A DNA stretch of 64,000 nucleotides, taken from Takakia lepidozioides. Taxonomy: Eukaryota > Streptophyta > Takakiopsida > Takakiales > Takakiaceae. Location: positions 69,938,001-70,002,000 of the forward strand of contig CM060733.1 of NCBI GenBank assembly GCA_030704615.1, in the 5' to 3' direction. Of the stretch, positions 53,264 through 62,610 are shown piece by piece. The position numbers and the translations under genes were made by a program. Positions within the stretch are counted from its first letter, which is position 1. Every line of letters starts with the position of its first letter. The notes beneath the pieces were generated by a model that searched no databases, had not been told where the DNA came from, and saw only the letters and a list, made by a program, of their open reading frames with translations.

Positions 53264-56143
53264 GTGGGGAGGGTAAAGGCAAACCTGGTCATGTTCGTGT
53301 GTAGATGCAATGCGTGTGCGAGCCTGACAACCCTGGAAAAGGGCAAAGAGGTCCATGCTGACATCATTAGAGCTGGAATTGTACAAGATGTCATTCCGAA
53401 CGATACCCTGGTAGACATGTATGCCAAATGTGGCAGCATCGAAGCTGCAAAGAGAAGGCAAATACTACTTCCATTGAGCGTTTTCATCTGTCTTCCTAGT
53501 GCAGAAGCTTGGGTGCAACACAGTACAACACAATCCCTGTTTTATGAACGAACGTTGATCACGTGGATTTAATGATGGCAGGATTCTTCTTCGACATGTT
53601 TCAGCCTGGTTTGCCTTCCCATCAGACTCGGCCCTGGATTGCTCGGCAGAGCAGAGCTGGCATGAGGGTTTTACAAATCCTTCACGATGATGGGACAACC
53701 ACGATCGCAAGGTGTGGCTTTTTCTTAATGTACGATGTGAAGAAGTTTGTCCATCCTGCAAATGTGGGCTCTTGGCTCTTGGCTCTTGGCAGGAAAGTAG
53801 GTGCACACTCACATTGTCCAAAGTGGATTCACGCCGAACGTTTTTCTACTCAACACCCTTGTCAATATGTATGTTAAGGGGAGCATCATGGATGATCGCC
53901 AAGTGTTCAACACATAATGCCTCAACGATCTTTGATCACGTGGAATATAATGTTGGCAGGATTTACCAAGCATGGGCATTATACGAATGCCTTTGAGACC
54001 TATGAGCAAATGATGCGCGAAGGGGTGAGCCAACCACATCACGTTTGTTTGTGTTTGCAATGCGTGTGCAAGCCTGGAAAAGGGGAAACAGGTCCATGGT
54101 GACATCGGTCAAAGCTGGAATTGCACCAGATGTCATTCTGAACACTGCCCTGACCTGGACATGTATGCCAAATGTGGATGCATTGAGGATGCAAAGGGAG
54201 TTTTCGACACTATGGCTGAACAAGATGTGGTGTCGTGGAGTGCGATGCTTGTAGGGTATGCACAGCAAGGACATGGGATGGAGGCTTTGGAGACCTATGA
54301 GCAAATGATGGGGGAAGGGGTGAAGCCTAGCCACATCATGTTTGTGTGCATTAGCAATGCTTGTGCAAGCCTGGCAGCCCTGGAGAAGGGCAAAGAGGTG
54401 CATGGCGATATCATCAAAGCTGGAATTGTACCAAATGTCAATCTGAACCATACCCTGGCAGCTCTGGAAAAGAGGAAAGAGGTCCATGGTGAAATCTTCA
54501 GAGCTGGAATTGTACCAAATGTCATTCTGAACCATACCCTGGCAGCTCTGGAAAAGGGGAAAGAGGTCCATGGTGACATCTTCAGAGCTGGAATTGTACC
54601 AAATGTCATTCTGAACCATACCCTGGTGGACATGTATGCAAAGTGGGTGCATCGAGCCCTGGACAAGGGCAAAGAGGTGCATGGCGATATCATCAAAGCT
54701 GGAATTGTACCAAATGTCATTCTGAACACTGCCCTGGCAGCTCTGGAAAAGGGGAAAGAGGTCCATGGTGACATCTTCAGAGCTGGAATTGTATCAAATG
54801 TCATTCTGAACCATACCCTGGTGGACATGTATGCAAAGTGGGTGCATCGAGCCCTGGACAAGGGCAAAGAGGTGCATGGCAATATCATCAAAGCTGGAAT
54901 TGTACCAAATGTCATTCTGAACACTGCCCTGGTAGCTCTGGAAAAGGGGAAAGAGGTCCATGGTGACATCTTCAGAGCTGGAATTGTACCAAATGTCATT
55001 TTGAACCATACCCTGGTGGACATGTATGCAAAGTGGGTGCATCGAGCCCTGGACAAGGGCAAAGAGGTGCATGGCGATATCATCAAATCTGGAATTGTAC
55101 CAAATGTCATTCTGAACCATACCCTGGCAGCTCTGGAAAAGGGGAAAGAGGTCCATGGTGACATCTTCAGAGCTGGAATTGTACCAAATGTCGTTCTGAA
55201 CCGTACCCTGGTGGACATGTATGCAAAGTGGGTGCATCAAGCCCTGGACAAGGGCAAAGAGGTGCATGGCGATATCATCAAAGCTGGAATTGTACCAAAT
55301 GTCATTCTGAACACTGCCCTGGCAGCTCTAGAAAAGGGGAAAGAGGTCCATGGTGACATCTTCAGAGCTGGAATTGTACCAAATGTCATTTTGAACCATA
55401 CCCTGGTGGACATGTATGCAAAGTGGGTGCATCGAGCCCTGGACAAGGGCAAAGAGGTGCATGGCGATATCAACAAAGCTAGAATTGTACCAAATGTCAT
55501 TCTGAACATTGCCTTGGCAGCTCTGGAAAAGAGGAAAGAGGTCCATGGTGATAGCTTCAGAGCTGGAATTGTACCAAATGTCATTCTGAACCATACCCTG
55601 GTGGACATGTATGCAAAGTGGGTGCATCAAGCCCTGGACAAGGGCAAAGAGGTGCATGGCGATATCATCAAAGCTAGAATTGTACCAAATGTCATTCTGA
55701 ACACTGCCCTGGCAGCTCTGGAAAAGGGGAAAGAGGTCCATGGTGACATCTTCAGAGCTGGAATTGTACCAAATGTCATTTTGAACCATACCCTGGTGGA
55801 CATGTATGCAAAGTGGGTGCATCGAGCCCTAGACAAGGGCAAAGAGGTGCATGGCGATATCATCAAAGCTGGAATTGTACCAAATGTCATTCTGAACACT
55901 GCCCTGGCAGCTCTGGAAAAGAGGAAAGAGGTCCATGGCGACATCTTCAGAGCTGGAATTGTATCAAATGTCATTCTGAACAATACCCTAGTGGACATGT
56001 ATGCAAAATGTGGGTGCATCGAGGATGCAAAGGGAGTGTTCAACACTATGGCTGAACGAGATGTGGTGTCGTGGAGTGCGTGCTTGCAGGGTATGCACAG
56101 CAGGGACGTGGGATGGAGGCTTTGGAGACCTATGAGCAAATGA
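53264..56143 (+). pseudogene. PPR (pentatricopeptide repeat) protein gene
   Basis: The translation is full of plant PLS-class PPR phrases: NACASLTTLEKGKEVHADII, DTLVDMYAKCGSIEAAK, FDTMAEQDVVSWSAMLVGYA and ALETYEQMMGEGVKPSHIMF. PPR proteins bind organellar RNA one base per repeat. The N-terminal parts at 53.26-53.47 and 53.92-54.16 kb are in other frames than the long frame 54,161-56,143 (660 codons), so the start is damaged. The middle has been rebuilt by tandem duplication of a partial repeat (see array), which destroys the normal 35-residue PPR register. After the array the normal sequence MYAKCGCIEDAKGVFNTMAE returns, then frame is lost near 56,090. It lies inside a CACTA element and looks like a captured gene fragment. 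Confidence 0.85.
54646..56010 (+). repeat. 195-bp tandem array inside the PPR gene
   Basis: GGTGCATCGAGCCCTGGACA starts at 54,646, 54,841, 55,036, 55,231, 55,426, 55,621 and 55,816, exactly 195 nt apart each time. Each unit codes 65 residues composed of two similar halves (ALDKGKEVHGDIIKAGIVPN and ALEKGKEVHGDIFRAGIVPN). Units differ by only a few bases and never by an indel. The in-frame, indel-free structure points to recent unequal crossing-over or gene conversion. Confidence 0.95.
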
Positions 56144-56639
56144 TGGGGGTAGGGGTGAAGCCCGGGAAAAGGGCAAAGAGGTGCATGGGGATATCATAAA
56201 AGCTGGAATTGTACCAGAGTCATTCTGAACACAACCGGTAACTAATCCATTTATTGGCTGCATTGTTGTGTCCATGCGTAGACTAGAATCCACATGTTCA
56301 ATGTTAGGCAGGGAAAACTATTCTTGCTGCCCAAAGCATGTGATAGTCACAAGCCTAGCAATTGTATCTAAAAAGTGATGGATGACTGGTGCCTTGGTTA
56401 CAGCATCCACCCTTGTCAACTCTTGCGATGTTGCAATGAAATATACCTGCAACAGGCATTGATTAGAAGTTAGCTTTACTTCCATGTCAACTGCTAGCAG
56501 CAAGGCGAGGATGTATGCATGATTTGTGCAGAGTCATGGACAGTTGAAGAGCAGGGATAGAGTGGGGGTCCAGATTCATCTAAGAAGGTCGGGTTTCAAC
56601 TTCCAGATTACCTATCATTCCATGTGGAAGGACAAGTAC

Positions 56640-56945
56640 AAGAAACAGATGGTCAAGTGGAAGCCGCATCAGCAGCGGCACAATTGATAAAATCAGGCAT
56701 TGCTAATGAAGGCACCTTCTTCAACACATTTCACCTGTTTTTCCCTCTTATCAGAGTTGGCACTCTATTTTCATGTTCAATAGCTACAAGAAACCTGCAT
56801 GGGTAGATGGTCAACTAGAAGCTGCAACAGCAGCGGCGGAATTGATAAAATCAGGCACTGCTAATGAAGGCACCTTCTTCAACACATTTCACCTTGTTTT
56901 TCCCTCTTACCAGTAGCGGCTCTAAATTTTCATGTTGAATTCTGC
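56640..56945 (+). repeat. About 155-bp tandem duplication
   Basis: The segment from GATGGTCAAGTGGAAGCCGC to CATGTTCAATAGC is repeated from 56,806 with about 90% identity (TTGATAAAATCAGGCA, AATGAAGGCACCTTCTTCAA). A third, more decayed copy is at about 58,285-58,375. A further pair, TGCTAGCAGCAAGGC...GATGTATGCATG, lies at 56,490 and 57,222. All are inside the CACTA element. Confidence 0.8.
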
Positions 56946-56949
56946 AAGT

Positions 56950-58862
56950 TAGCTGGTTGAGTGAACCTTTGTAGTTTGGAGTGACTTTTGACATGATACT
57001 GCCAATGTGACAACATGAAGGAATCCAGAAGTTCAGGTAATGGAGACCACAAGAAGCTGTGGAGTAAATACTTTTCTGACCCCAATCAACGGTGGGACAA
57101 TCAAGGCAATAGGTGAATGCCTGTTGGATTACAGAGAGTAGAAGATGCAATTGAGCATAGGAACTGGTGTGATAAGTTGAGTTGGGTGTTTCCCAGAACA
57201 ATTTGAGGCTTTCATTGTCATCTGCTAGCAGCAAGGCAAGGATGAATGCATGATTTGTGTATATCAGGCATGGATAGCTGAAGGAGCAGAGATAGAGTGT
57301 GGGTCCAGAATCATCCAAGAGGGCCAGCAAGAGGGCAGCTCTTTGTGTGCTTGATTCTCACTCCCATTTGGTGTTTGTCGTGGTCTCATTGGTAGATATT
57401 TCCCACCACAGCCCCATTGTCCCAAGCATCCAGTTGTCAACCTTGCTCTCCCATCCTTCACCCTCTTTGTCAGTGAAATACTCCCTTTCTTATTTTTCAT
57501 GTTCCAACCATTTAGGTGGTTTCTCCCTCAATACTGCCTTCATTTGCTGCATTGCCATGTATTTACTCTCTGTGGTTTTAATTTGCTCATGCCCAACAGT
57601 TGGGAGAATTCCATGTGTTGGGCTGATTCCACTCTGAGCTGCAATTTCCATTCTTTTCAGTGCTTCCCACAGGCTGGCTTTTGCTGGAACAGGTCTATCC
57701 TCTTCACTTAAGTTTTCATCTCCTCATCATATCTTCTCCAAATCTGGTCACAGACGTCCTCATTTCCTTCTGTCTCTGGCGCATCATGCTCATCCTCCTT
57801 GACTGTCCATTGTGGTTCAGCTCTTGTTTGTGTGTCTCCATCAAAGGGACATCCTTCGTGTGGTGGAATGCTACTCACAAGAAGTGCTTGTTGTGGGCTT
57901 CTTTGCAGGATTTTTTAGCTCTGTTCTTCCCTCTTCACCTTTCCTCCTTTCAGGTGATCCTCCTCTCAATTCTAGTGCCTTTGTTTGTTGCATTGCAGTG
58001 TAGTACCTCCGTGTGCACATGATCCATTTCTCCACAGTGTGGAGAGACGGTCTATGGCTCCCACTCTGGGGATCAAGGAAAAGATGTGGAGAGCTGTCCA
58101 TAATTTGCATGCTCACACCAAAATGCTGTGTCAACGGTTAATGGACAGAAGTCTAACTTCTATGACATAGACCAAGGTGTGGCTCAAGGATGTACCCCCT
58201 CCCCCTTTCATGTTGAATTATTCAAGTAAGCTAATTGGGTGGATGCAACTCACATGTATGTTGAGTGCATGAGCCTCGTGGATGTAGTAGGAAGCAACAT
58301 CAGCAATTGCACACTTGATAAAATCGGGTACCCTCATCTTCAATACATTTCAGCCTGTTTTGTTCTCTTTTTAGAGTAGTCCCTATTTGTCCAGCGAAGG
58401 GGAGGATGTATATGGATTATGGGTGTTGTAGTAGGGATAGCTAAAGGGCACACAAAGTAGGACTGGTTCTGTTTTCAGTGCACATGGTGCTACTTACAAA
58501 AATATTCGATCAGAAATACAGGGTGATGAACTTGTGCCCTTAGACTGTGTTTTGAGGAGCTAGATTCTGGGACAACAACGCTATTTTGTAAATCTGATTG
58601 GCAGTTGTTTAAGAGAATCTCTTTTTACATCTGCTGTTGGCTTCAGTGTCTCTGTTATGTCCTTTGCACTTTGTCACTTTGTTCTTTCTTGTGAATGATG
58701 GTGTGTTATGATTTTCCAAATAATATTAAAAACCAAATTCTCAAACAACTAATTTGATGCCACGCGTCCAACCCAACAAACCACTTTACAATAGGCACCA
58801 TGACTACACAACATCGCATCATACATTGACACGTGTCATATCCTTGGAAAAATAACACGATC
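56950..58862. other. CACTA 3' part without recognisable gene
   Basis: Short Ser/Leu/Phe-rich ORFs only, with pyrimidine-rich stretches and partial duplications of upstream CACTA sequence. No domain. Confidence 0.4.
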
Positions 58863-58872
58863 TGTTGTAGTG
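58863..58872 (-). repeat. CACTA right terminal inverted repeat
   Basis: TGTTGTAGTG, the reverse complement of the left end, followed by AGG. Confidence 0.88.
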
Positions 58873-58924
58873 AGGTACAACATTGAAAACTCCCTCTTTT
58901 CGTTTTATGTTTCATGTTTTGTCT

Positions 58925-58984
58925 TGGCCTGTTCTCAATTCGTATGGCCTGTTCTCGATTCATGTGGCCTGTTCTCGATTCAAT
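58925..58984 (+). repeat. 20-bp tandem repeat, three copies
   Basis: TGGCCTGTTCTC(A/G)ATTC plus three to four variable bases at 58,925, 58,945 and 58,965. Nearby, 59,020-59,130 has looser TTCAGTGC and GCTTCATT repeats. Confidence 0.9.
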
Positions 58985-59496
58985 TCGTTTGGATCCTGCT
59001 TCATTCTATGTTGCACTGCACTGTCTTCAGTGCACTCTCACCTGTACTTCAGTGCTTCAGTCCGTGCTTCGGTGCACATTAGGTTTCTGTTTCATTGTCT
59101 GCTTCGTTGTTTGCTTCATTCCTGCTTCATTCTTTGTCGATTAGGGTGGCGGGAGATTACCGTGCTGGTTGTATTGCTTGTTTTGTTCAATGTGGTGGTT
59201 TTTTTAGGACAATGGTTTCGGAAATGTCCGGTTGTTTCTCAACCGTTTTCTTGATCCCCAAATCCAGCGTTAGTTTGTTCTTGTCAATAGTTTATGCATT
59301 TCTTCCCATTCAAATTCAATTCTGAATGGCAATTTTCATTTCATATCCAATTTTGTCGAATTCGGCAATTCTGAAAAACCACGATAGCCTAGTCTACTTG
59401 TATTCTACACTAGACATAGGCTAACAGTAGGCTTCGTGCAGGCCATAGTAGACTATTCGTAGACCAATGTCATGCACATGAGGAACCAAAAACTGG

Positions 59497-59520
59497 AACC
59501 TCCACTGCCCAGTGGAGGTT
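59497..59520. repeat. 24-nt palindrome, perfect arms
   Basis: AACCTCCACTG, CC, CAGTGGAGGTT, 280 nt upstream of the ATG of the CTD-like gene. Confidence 0.95.
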
Positions 59521-59699
59521 CGCGAGAATTCTGTATGGGGAAGCTGAAAGACATTTTTTAACCGTTACGACGAAATCGGATAATTCCGGGAAAAATGAAA
59601 ATCAGTGTGAGATGATGTGGGAACGAGTGATGGAATCATATGTGTAACATTGTAAGTGTGACACATATTTTCCAACGAGACTGGGATACGATAATTGGG

Positions 59700-59723
59700 A
59701 ACCTCCACTACCCAGTGGAGGTT
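59700..59723. repeat. 24-nt palindrome
   Basis: AACCTCCACTA, CC, CAGTGGAGGTT, 54 nt upstream of the ATG of the CTD-like gene; one mismatch in the stem. Confidence 0.93.
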
Positions 59724-59776
59724 CGATATTTCTTTGGGTCAGCCAGTTACGCACTCTGATTAGTTTTTATGTCAGT

Positions 59777-60430
59777 ATGAGAAAGATGAGCGAGGGTGGG
59801 GAACCGGTGTCTGACGATGAGTACAAGACCGTCAGCTTAAATTGGAGCAAGAGACGGCGTTCGGTAGACGTGATGGAAGCGAACCATCCAGATCAAAAAC
59901 TTGGTGTTTCGGAACCAGATGAAAAATCCAGTTGGGGGTCTACCGAGCCGAACCAAGTGTCTGTGATTGACAAAAATGTGACTGTAGAACCCCCGTGGAA
60001 CGCATCCGAATCTCCCAACAATACAGCAGAAGACATCTCCAAGGATACCCTGGCGGAAATAAGAGAAAGAGTTCATGTAAACAATGATGTCAACGGATCT
60101 CCTGCCTACTCCCAAAATTATCCGACGTACGCCCTTCCAGACTATTCCCCGGACACATTGGCGGCGATACGAGTGACCATTTTTGGATATCCCGCATCTC
60201 CGGGTTACTCGCCAATATCTCCTGAATCCACAACAGGATCTGCAGGATATTACCCTCCAACCTTCTCCCTGGACACTGCAACGAAACAGGGAATCCTGGA
60301 ACTCCTGGACGTCTCCGGATCTCCAGGATACTCCCCTGCGTCTCCTGATAGTATCACCGGATCCCTAAAATATACCCCTCCAGACTATTCGCCTGATACA
60401 CTCAGAGAGATTAGAAGAAGCATTTTGTAG
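59777..60430 (+). CDS. RNA polymerase II CTD-like repeat protein
   Basis: An intact 217-codon ORF from ATG 59,777. The N-terminal half is hydrophilic with a basic patch (SKRRRS). The C-terminal half is four degenerate repeats of about 36-40 residues. Each has a CTD-like part followed by an amphipathic segment: SPGYSPISPEST and SPGYSPASPDSI closely mimic the YSPTSPS heptad of Rpb1, and PDYSPDTLAAIR, PDYSPDTLREIR and ISKDTLAEIRER are the recurring helix. It is far too small for Rpb1 and no polymerase domain is near. Known CTD binders and phosphatases (FCP1 family) recognise such Ser-Pro heptads, and FCP1-like genes sit in the sister block at 25-31 kb. The mimic function is inference. Two palindromes lie just upstream. 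Confidence 0.7.
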   Translation: MRKMSEGGEPVSDDEYKTVSLNWSKRRRSVDVMEANHPDQKLGVSEPDEKSSWGSTEPNQVSVIDKNVTVEPPWNASESPNNTAEDISKDTLAEIRERVHVNNDVNGSPAYSQNYPTYALPDYSPDTLAAIRVTIFGYPASPGYSPISPESTTGSAGYYPPTFSLDTATKQGILELLDVSGSPGYSPASPDSITGSLKYTPPDYSPDTLREIRRSIL

Positions 60431-60605
60431 TTCTTGGGTATATAATCTAGAATCGTCTGAATATAGTGCGAGAAGTCATGAGTATTTTTTGGACAAATTA
60501 GGTTCGAAGATTTCTTTTGTAGATTTGTCCTGTTCCAGGATGATGTACTCAATGGCTCCTGAGCCTCATTTTCATTAAAGTTTTTTTCTACAGCATCTGT
60601 AAAAT

Positions 60606-62610
60606 ATGGAGGATTTCCCATTTCATGTAGAAAGCCTCGTACATACTAACCTCCACTGTCCAGTGGAGGTTCTTATTTCTGGAATGATGGATGCTAGTAA
60701 GAGAGATCTTGTTATTTTATTATCTAATGAATTTGTGTTTGGTTGTAACAGAAGACATCCTACACCACCAGATTGCGTCCCAGGATTGATTGGAGATATT
60801 TGTGGCGCATTTGTATGCCAGAAGTCCTCACATTTCAAAACTGAGCATACCGCAATTTTTGAGCTTAACCCAGAGGTGACAGATTGGGGAATCGTGCCTG
60901 TCGGTACACCTCCTGATCACAAACTGTCTTTTCATTACAGAAGTCATGGAATAATAACAGACTTAAAATACGCGGAAGCTCTCGATATAGAGTTTGAGTC
61001 TAAAGAGGAAAACCCGATGTTGGTTTTGTTCCTGCATGAGGATGCAAGAACCCCCGGGACGTTTGGTTTCAAAGTGGAGGTGGGTCGTCTGAACAAGTCT
61101 TTGATGAGTGAATGCATTGCAATGGGATTTAGATTTCTAGACAAGGGCTCAGTATTTACCGACGTAGGTTTGTCGAGGGCCTGGAGTATTTTTCTGGATC
61201 TTCTGCATGCAATGGGGAACGACATTTGCAAGAAACGAGCACTAGAGGAAGCATCAAAGCCGAAGAGGGGAAAACGCAAGTCGTCGACAGCCGGCAATGA
61301 TGACAATGAGGCCGAGACTTCCGCAGGAAAGAAGAAACAGAAGGAGGATCAGGATCCAGCATTGATGTCAGATAACAAGAGACCTAAAGCTGGGGAGATT
61401 TTCGACAAGGAAAAATGCGAGAAGATGGAGGAGAGGCTCACGAAGGAATACAATGATGTATTTCCATTCGGATTCGAGAGTACCTTCCTTGTGAAGGTTT
61501 CCATGATGGAACTAGCTCCAAGGAGCATGGTTTACAGGCCGTTAAATATCAAGCATAAGGACGAAGGGAAAACGCGACTATTCCAACTTCATTTGTTCGA
61601 CTCCAAACATCCGGTGTATCTTGCGCCAATCAATCCTTCTAATCCCGAGAAGATTACTTCATCGCGACCGAAGCAATGGAAGGAAATGGACGTATCCAGG
61701 TTCTTCGTCATTGGTGGACAACAAACCATCGTGGCAGCAAAGGTAATGGACTTCACTTCCACCCAGACCTCTCTTTTAACGAACCTCCACTGGGCAGTGG
61801 AGGTTGGTGATCCCACGAAATTGGATATGTCCCTACCATTTCAACTCTCTCACCCATTTTACATTAACTGTAGCAGGAACTTCTCGAGGATCTTGCCGAC
61901 AGCGAACTGAAAGAGTACTACCGGGAGTGGCCTGCAAAGATTGTATGGTCTACCGATGAACAAAGGCTCCTGAAGTTGTCAAAGCTCCTCAACGATCCCA
62001 ATAAGGCGCAAAAGTTTGATACAACAATGCCGAAGAAAGTTGCGCATGCGCGAATGTTATTCAATCTGAGGGGGAAGCCAAAGAAATACAACGATCACAC
62101 CACCACGTTCGAGACGAAACAATTCAAGGTATGCATTTATGGAATGAAAATCTACTATTCACATTCATTTTATGCTAAATAATACTTCTGTCGTCGGAGT
62201 GACACCTAATTTTTCCGTGGATGAATGTGCAGGAGTTCATGTTTGTCTGTCATTTGATACTTGAAATGGGTAGCATTAAGGAGGCAATGGTCCTGATACT
62301 TTGCGACGACGACGTTTGGAAGATCTGGGAAGATGTTTTCAAAAACTGGGAGCAGAGAAAGCTACTCGACCCGCTTGGGATACAGTACAAGGGTGAACAA
62401 CAACAGCTCACGAAATCTGCTATCGCAAAGCTGCAAGGGTCAAACAGATGGCAGCTGATAAAAGTTGCGCATAAAATCCTGGACCTAAAATTGACCATTC
62501 GAGATTACAAAGGACAAGACAAATCAATTCAAGGCATGAACAAGTACATAGACGACTTGAAAATGCGCCGGTTTATTGTCGACGATGTTTTCGTCGATCT
62601 GAAGGTGTAA
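60606..62610 (+). CDS. Nuclear protein with ParB-like motif, multi-exon
   Basis: The long frame (60,606-61,742) joins across introns 61,743-61,876 (GTAATG...TAGCAG) and 62,129-62,232 (GTATGC...GTGCAG) without frame loss: AAK joins ELLED, and QFK joins EFMFVCH. The first exon boundary is uncertain: the real start may be the ATG at 60,684 or lie after an intron. The middle is a bipartite basic nuclear signal (KPKRGKRKSS, KKKQKED). Then LAPINPSNPEK...FFVIGGQQTIVAAKELLED resembles the ParB/Srx-like motif (VxGGHxxxxAAKE). The C-terminal 130 residues are helical and unfamiliar. ParB-like domains bind DNA and CTP or act as nucleases; that is inference. No premature stop is present. Confidence 0.55.
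60648..60671. repeat. 24-nt palindrome, perfect arms
   Basis: AACCTCCACTG, TC, CAGTGGAGGTT. It lies near the start of the ParB-like gene, preceded by GTACATACTAAC and followed at 60,751 by an acceptor-like GGTTGTAACAG, so it may be intronic. Confidence 0.95.
61782..61805. repeat. 24-nt palindrome in an intron
   Basis: AACCTCCACTG, GG, CAGTGGAGGTT, inside the 134-nt intron 61,743-61,876 whose removal restores the coding frame. Confidence 0.95.

Larger units (their letters stand above)
52481..58872 (+). mobile_element. Non-autonomous CACTA element carrying a PPR gene
   Basis: The left end starts CACTACAACA at 52,481 and the right end is TGTTGTAGTG at 58,863-58,872, a perfect 10-bp terminal inverted repeat with the CACTA signature. 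Both ends are flanked by AGG (52,478-52,480 and 58,873-58,875), the 3-bp target duplication expected for En/Spm elements. Subterminal motif GTAGTCATGG occurs inward from the left end, and its complement form occurs near the right end. No TNP2 or TNPA coding is present inside, so it needs transposase from elsewhere; a dead TNP2 copy lies at 19-20 kb. The cargo is a PPR-type gene. Confidence 0.88.

Noticed and set aside
54295-55822. Long minus-strand ORFs opposite the PPR gene
   Set aside because: Antisense shadows of the 195-bp array; the sense strand has recognisable PPR motifs.
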